From assembly GCA_010015655.1 (NCBI GenBank), contig ML976780.1:99163-163162 (forward strand): a stretch of 64,000 bases of DNA. The letters are read 5' to 3'. The translations under genes were made by a program, and so were the position numbers. Under the pieces are notes generated by a model. It worked only from the letters and a program-made list of their open reading frames with translations, did not search any database and had not been told where the DNA came from. Source of the DNA: Bimuria novae-zelandiae CBS 107.79 (taxonomy: Eukaryota; Ascomycota; Dothideomycetes; Pleosporales; Didymosphaeriaceae). Position 1 is the stretch's first letter. Each line of letters starts with the position of its first letter. Shown in pieces: positions 58,877 to 64,000 of the stretch.

Positions 58877-59717
58877 ATGTCTGCTTTAGCATCGTTAAAA
58901 ACGGCATGGCAGGCGGCCCAGAGTTGGACTTAGGGAGACTGTCAGCCACCCCTAGAACCTTTAAAGAGCGAAGAAGACGAAGAAAGTAATAATACTCTAG
59001 ATAATCCTATTATTAGACCTAGAGCTAATTTAGTTTAATCCACTAACCTAGTAATAGCTCTCTAGAACTAATTACGTTAAATGTAAGCATAACTAGAGTA
59101 ATTAACTAGAGAATCCTAAGCTAGGGACTAAGCCCAGCCTATAATTAAATTACCCCCAACAGCTCTCCGATACCAGTCTAAATCTCCCGCTACTATTATG
59201 GCAAAGCTATCTAAGCGAACTCCTAAAATAGAATCCCTAATTAATAGGAAAGAACCTACCTTTCCTTAATAGTAAGCATTAATTAGGGACCGTCTTAAGA
59301 TTAACGCGGATTACTATCTAAGTAAACGCGCTTATATAGTATTAGTATAAAGATATACTTCTAGTACCGCTCGCGAATATTTAGAACCCCAGTACCTAGC
59401 TACTTCGGATACGTTACGGTTTAAAAATGCTAAAGAGATAATCAAACTACTATTATCCTTCTTTATATATAGTAATAAGGAAGCTAAGTACTAGACTACG
59501 TTCTAACGCTTAAAGATAACCTCTAAGGAAACTTTCCCTACCTTTAAGGCTAAGTTTATTAGTGTAGTAATCTAAGGCAAAGTTTATAAGAATAAATAGT
59601 CTCTATTTCTATAGGAAAAGATAACACCATCCTTAAGGGCTCTAAATATAGGGTTTAAGCACCTATAGAATAATTCCTTTAAAAAAATAGTAGCCTACCT
59701 AATAGCCTTTAACTTAG
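58877..59717 (+). pseudogene. Retrotransposon gag, RIP-damaged and interrupted
   Basis: ATG at 58,877 begins MSALASLKTAWQAAQSW. After several point stops the frame continues with SKRAYIVLV, AREYLEPQYLATSDTLRF and ETFPTFKAKFISVVI near 59,530. This fits the retrotransposon gag domain, which has a conserved F-x-x-F/K-x-K-F core. It is cut at 59,717 by the LTR of a copia element, with CTTAG as the pentamer next to the insertion. Family (Ty3/gypsy or other) cannot be fixed without the pol region. Confidence 0.6.
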
Positions 59718-59926
59718 TGTCAGATTTTTCAGGTTATTAAGGATGGATGATAATTGTCTGTGTGTCACAGTATGGGGTCTGATGAAGAAGTGATCATGTT
59801 GATGGATTTAATATTTTTTCTTCTGAAGCTGGTTAACGCCTCCTGTTTAAAGTTCCTGTCTGTGCGTTATGTGTAATAGCCCTTGACCTCTTCTAGCCTA
59901 GGTTCTCTACTGTATATAATCTAACA
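59718..59926 (-). repeat. 3' LTR of a Ty1/copia element, 209 bp
   Basis: On the plus strand it reads TGTCAGATTTTTCAG ... TATATAATCTAACA. Immediately to its right, on the minus strand, is the purine-rich AAAGGGGTG expected of a polypurine tract, and then copia pol running leftward. The left flank is CTTAG. The matching 5' LTR must lie beyond 64,000. Confidence 0.85.
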
Positions 59927-62900
59927 CACCCCTTTAGCTTGGAGCGATCCATTGATTTAAGCTACACATGCTAAGGTTACATAAAGGAGAGGTCGTTAAA
60001 TTAATCTTAAATCTCCTCTAGAGGTGCTTTACGTGCTACCTTTTAATCTCTTATCTCTACTAGTCCTAAATGGTCTAAAAAGGCTGGCCACTTGTTTACT
60101 AGGAGTGTCTTTGTAAGGCTATCTGCAATTATATCTTTGGATCGTGTGTACTTTACATTAATTCTGCCGCCTATGACTTCCTGTCGGAGCTAGTGATTGT
60201 GGATATCCACATGCTGTAACTTAGTTTATAGCTTAGAAACTTCCTAGGTTACTAGTCTAATGGTCTGCTGGTTGTCGCATTCAATCGTAATTATTAGGCT
60301 AGGTAATTAAACTCTTAGCTCTTTAATTAAGCGAGACGTAAAGATAGCTTCTTTAGCCACTTGTAAAAGTGCCAGGAGTTTAGCTTTTATAGTTAATATT
60401 GTAATAGTCTCCTGTTTGCTAGCTCTCCACGCAATAAGTCTATTAAATAGTTTAATAGCATATCCTTATAAGCTCTTGCGGTCTAGTGTATTATTAGCGA
60501 ATAAGGCGTTACTAGCTACTTGCAAGGAATTACCTTTACTAACTTAGAGCGTTATCTACTTCGTGTCGTTGAGATACAACAAGACTTGGTTGGCAGCATG
60601 GTGGTGCTCTAGTCCTAGATTCGCGAGGAATCTGGCTAGTTAAGAGGTTGCAAAGGCGATATCTAGTCGCGTGCTAATAGCTATATATAATAGTGATCTG
60701 ATCTTGCGTTAATACTTGTTAATTTCTAAGGGTGAAGCTAGTCCTTCTCTTGGCTTAAGCTCCCTTATTGCTATTAGAGTATCGTGCCGAATTGTTTGGT
60801 CGTCGATTAGGCGGCTGATTTTGTCGCAGTATAAAGCCTGGGAGAGTTAAATAAGTCGTTTCTAACAATCTCTAATTACTTTAATCCCTAGGAACTATTA
60901 TAGGCTTTCTCTACCTATTATTAAGTACTTCTTCTTAAGTTGCTCTACGGCTTGCTGCGCTTTGTAGGTTTTAGATTTTTAGTACGCAAGGATAATGTCG
61001 TCCACGTAGAAGAAAATAATAATTCTATCCTTAATTATACAGTAGCGCTTATAGGGTACACTCTAAAACCTAAGTTAAGTAAGCGTCGCTGTAAATTCCT
61101 TCTGCTAGAGTAATAGAGAGATTCTTAGTCTATATAAGGCTTTTTGAACTTTTAAGATAGTGCCGGGTTTTCTATACCGTTGTGGCATTCGCATATATAC
61201 TTCTCTGTCTAGTAATGCGTGCATAAATGCGTTAGTAACGTCGTATTATGTTAGTTTAAGATTATATTTAGCCGCGATAGCTATAAGTAGTTAAAAGAAA
61301 CGTCCTGCTAGTGTCGCTGCGTAGGTGTCCTAGGAGGTAATATTGCGTTGTTAGTCTCCTCTAACTACTAGTCGTGCTTTGCACTTGATAAATTGGTGGT
61401 GTTTATTAAACTTGTATATATACACCTACATGCAATCTAGGATCTGTTGTCCTGTTGCCTTTACGGTCTTGTATAGTACTTCCACCCATGACTTTATGAT
61501 TTTATGACTGTCCAGGTGCAATTGTTGTGCTTCCTTAAATAATTCTCCTATCGGGTGTTGGTCGAGGTTTGTTTTGAATATAGGCGGAGGTGGCAATTAC
61601 GATTGGTGAATTTTAATGCCTTTTACAAGTAGTCTCTTTATCCTTGCTTTATTAATTAGATCTTCTTTGTACTTGCCCACGTTCCCGGCTTCGGTTCCTG
61701 CTATAAAGGCTGCCGCCCAGGGAACTGTCTTTAATAATTAAATTTTAAGAATGCTTAATACTTCCCTAGTTATTAACTGCGCTAGTAAGGCTGCAGGCGG
61801 TGGTGTTATTAGCAAAGTTAGGTAGTAATCCCTAATCTTCCGTCCTTAGTAGTAGCCTGGTGGATCCGGCTCTTCGTTATTATTTATATTATGGTTGACG
61901 GTTTTGTCTTCGTGAAACGATTTAATTTCTGGTTAGTGCATAGGTGGCAGTAGCTTAATCGTCTTAATATACGTCGCTATCTCGTCTAGTGTGCTATGCA
62001 TAAGATTGTCTATAAGATCCTTAGTTTTGCCATTAAAGATTATGTTCTCGTCGAAAATCACGTCCCGCGTGCTGATGACTTTTGCGAGTGAGGGAACCCA
62101 GATCCGATAGATATTGGATAATTGGTATCCTACCAGATATCCAATCCATGCCTTCGGATCTAGTCTCTGTAGTCGAGACTTTCCTCTGTGTGTATCATCC
62201 GTTATTGCAAACGCTTTGCAACTATAGGCTTTTAAGTAAGCTAGATTTAGTTTCTTAAATAATGTAATTAATCCATTTGCTAGTAATGCACGTGTAAAGA
62301 ATAGCTTGTATAGCGTCTTCCAGTTGTTCGAGTAGTTCGGCGTTCGATTGTATAGGTATACTCTGGCTCGTGTAATTTCTGGCCAGAGCTCCTATAGAAG
62401 GTTCGCGTCTAGGCGCATCGCGCGCGATTTCTCCTTGTTCACACCCCCTAAGCGTTTAGCGCCCCCGTTCTAAGCTTATGTATCTGGTGCTAAAGGCTCG
62501 ATAACTATACCTTGCCCTCGCAACTAGTGTTTAACTTCGGGCTTAACTATCGTGATCTTATTATCTAATTTAATAATTTTCGGAGTAATATTATATTAGT
62601 TTTTAAGGAATTAGAAGAAGTTTGTCAGTGCGTTAATAATTAACTTGGCTATTTAGTTATTAGTGAAGTAGAAATCCTATTAGAACTTCGAGTACTTGTC
62701 TGTAATAAGCATCTGGCTCTTCTCCTTATTAAACGTCTACGGTTTATATAAATAGAAATTAATGGCGAGCCTCTCTTTAGGTCCCTACTTATTAATCCTT
62801 AGTGCGCGACTAATTTGCCTCCGCATCTTTACTTATCTATATAAGTTACACTCTACTATTATAATTCCCTTAACGCGCACCCCCTCAGATTATTACACTA

Positions 62901-64000
62901 AGTGTTTGATTGTCATAGGTCCTAGATGACTAAGCCTCTTGTGCTAGAGTAGGGCTAACACTTTCTGACTTTGTCTCTGCGTTCGAGAGTTGTGGGTATG
63001 TGTGTAATGAGCTGAGTGGTGCATGGGCTAGTGTTCCAGTACCTATTGCCTATGGATCTCTTGAAGTTCTCCGATAGTTGTTCCATTTAGTCTCTTGAGG
63101 GCGGTAGGTTCCGATTTAGTATCCCACCAGAATCCTTGCTGTCTTAACACTTGGAAGGAGACAAGGTTACATAATAGGTCTAGATAAATAGCTACATTGT
63201 GTAGTACTAATCTTTCAGCTCCCTGTTCGTGTTGTAGATTTATAACAAGTAATCTATACCCCTTAATCTATATTTGTGTATTGCCTGCCCACATAAAATC
63301 TCCTTATGCCGGCGGTTGGTAATCGTATATCCGATCGGGATCGTTCGTGATGTGGCAGGTTAAGCCAGAATCGAGGATAAATAAACGTCGCAGTGGATAA
63401 TTAATTTGACTTATTCCGAAAGACGCGGCAAATACTGCTTGTATAGTAAATATCTATCTGCTATTTAGTCACTATTTAGTAATCTCTAGAGTTAGAGTAT
63501 AAGAGTCCTTTACAGGTGGAGTTCTAGTTCTAGGCCTGCTTTAACCTCTTAGAAGTCCTTAGAACTCTAGATCGTGCTCTCGCTTTAGCGCGATAAGTTC
63601 TTCGATCTTTTTATTTAGCTACCACTATTCTAGGGCTTTTGCTAGATTTATATAGAAGCAGTCTCTTATAAAGTGCCACATGCCACATGCATGGCATTTC
63701 TGCCCTTCTACTTTAATAGATTTTAGGCGCCCACCTGCTTTAACAGGGGTTAAAAGGTCTAGCGGGGAGTCTTGCTTAACCATCTGCTAGCCTGTACGTT
63801 GATATTGAGATCTACCCCGTTTTCTGGATAATAACGTTTTAGCACTGTAGGCGTCCCTACTTTATATGCTCCGGGCGGGTTTGCCGCTTTCACCAAGCTC
63901 TAATAAGTCACCCGTTACGAAGGCAGATCTCTGCTTTGTTCGCGATATCGGATGGTTTAGCATTATATATTCTTGGAAACGCTTTATTATTTCTTTCCTG
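59927..64000 (-). mobile_element. Ty1/copia retrotransposon body (partial, runs off window)
   Basis: Minus-strand relics occur in copia order from high to low coordinate. A gag zinc knuckle CHACGMWHFIRDC (about 63,660-63,700; C-x2-C-x3-H-x4-C) comes first. Protease LDSGLTCHITND (about 63,350-63,385) and a GAG-pre-integrase HKRLSHLGPMTIKHL (about 62,890-62,935) follow. Reverse transcriptase shows DVTNAFMHALLDREVYMRMP (about 61,175-61,235) and the catalytic FYVDDIILAY (about 60,978-61,010). The RNase H tail is ADSLTKTLLVNKWPAFLDHL (about 60,065-60,125). Stops break the frame throughout, but AT enrichment is milder than in the neighbouring elements, suggesting a younger insertion. It is inserted in the gag of the retrotransposon starting at 58,237. 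Confidence 0.88.

Noticed and set aside
1..64000. CRISPR array, tRNA, rRNA or bacterial-type operon signals
   Set aside because: None were found. The direct repeats present are transposon ends or short minisatellites without spacer structure, and no box A/box B tRNA pattern was convincing.

Overview
This window comes from a filamentous ascomycete (Pezizomycotina). The evidence is short 40-180 nt introns with GT..AG ends, typical fungal housekeeping genes, and a sharp bipartite base composition in which GC-balanced gene islands are cut by very AT-rich, TpA-rich blocks carrying the marks of repeat-induced point mutation (RIP). A Dothideomycete is my best guess, but that is inference.

Layout. 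1-~12,270 is RIP-degraded transposons. ~12,270-33,065 is a gene island: the two-finger GATA iron regulator sreA (-), a TVP15/COPI-associated Golgi membrane protein (-, six exons), two unrecognised genes (17.8 kb -, 19.0 kb +), an unrecognised coiled-coil gene (20.4 kb +) followed by ~146-bp tandem repeats, proteasome base subunit rpn1 (-), kinase rio2 (+) and a two-RRM RNA-binding protein (-). 33,066-~36,180 is a small AT island holding a pogo/Fot1-like and a Tc1-like transposase relic. 36,181-48,500 is a second gene island with NADPH-cytochrome P450 reductase (-) and the very large cell morphogenesis scaffold Tao3/Mor2/Pag1 (+). 48,500-64,000 is nested transposons again.

The genes share no pathway. 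They are housekeeping functions (iron regulation, Golgi, proteasome, ribosome assembly, P450 electron supply, polarity), all apparently intact, two of them head-to-head with a neighbour. I resolved the splice structures by hand; each listed coding total is divisible by three.

The transposon blocks are the most informative part. At least eight pogo/Fot1-type DNA transposons can be delimited by inverted ends and TA target duplications. They are inserted inside one another, together with solo LTRs (exact 5-bp target duplications), a gag-bearing LTR retrotransposon and a Ty1/copia element that runs off the right edge. Although their end sequences differ, nearly all these DNA transposons carry two tandem copies of a ~17-bp unit in the terminal repeat, and several transposases end in a CCHC zinc knuckle. 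This shared end layout is the observation I consider most worth following. No tRNA, rRNA or CRISPR array was recognised.
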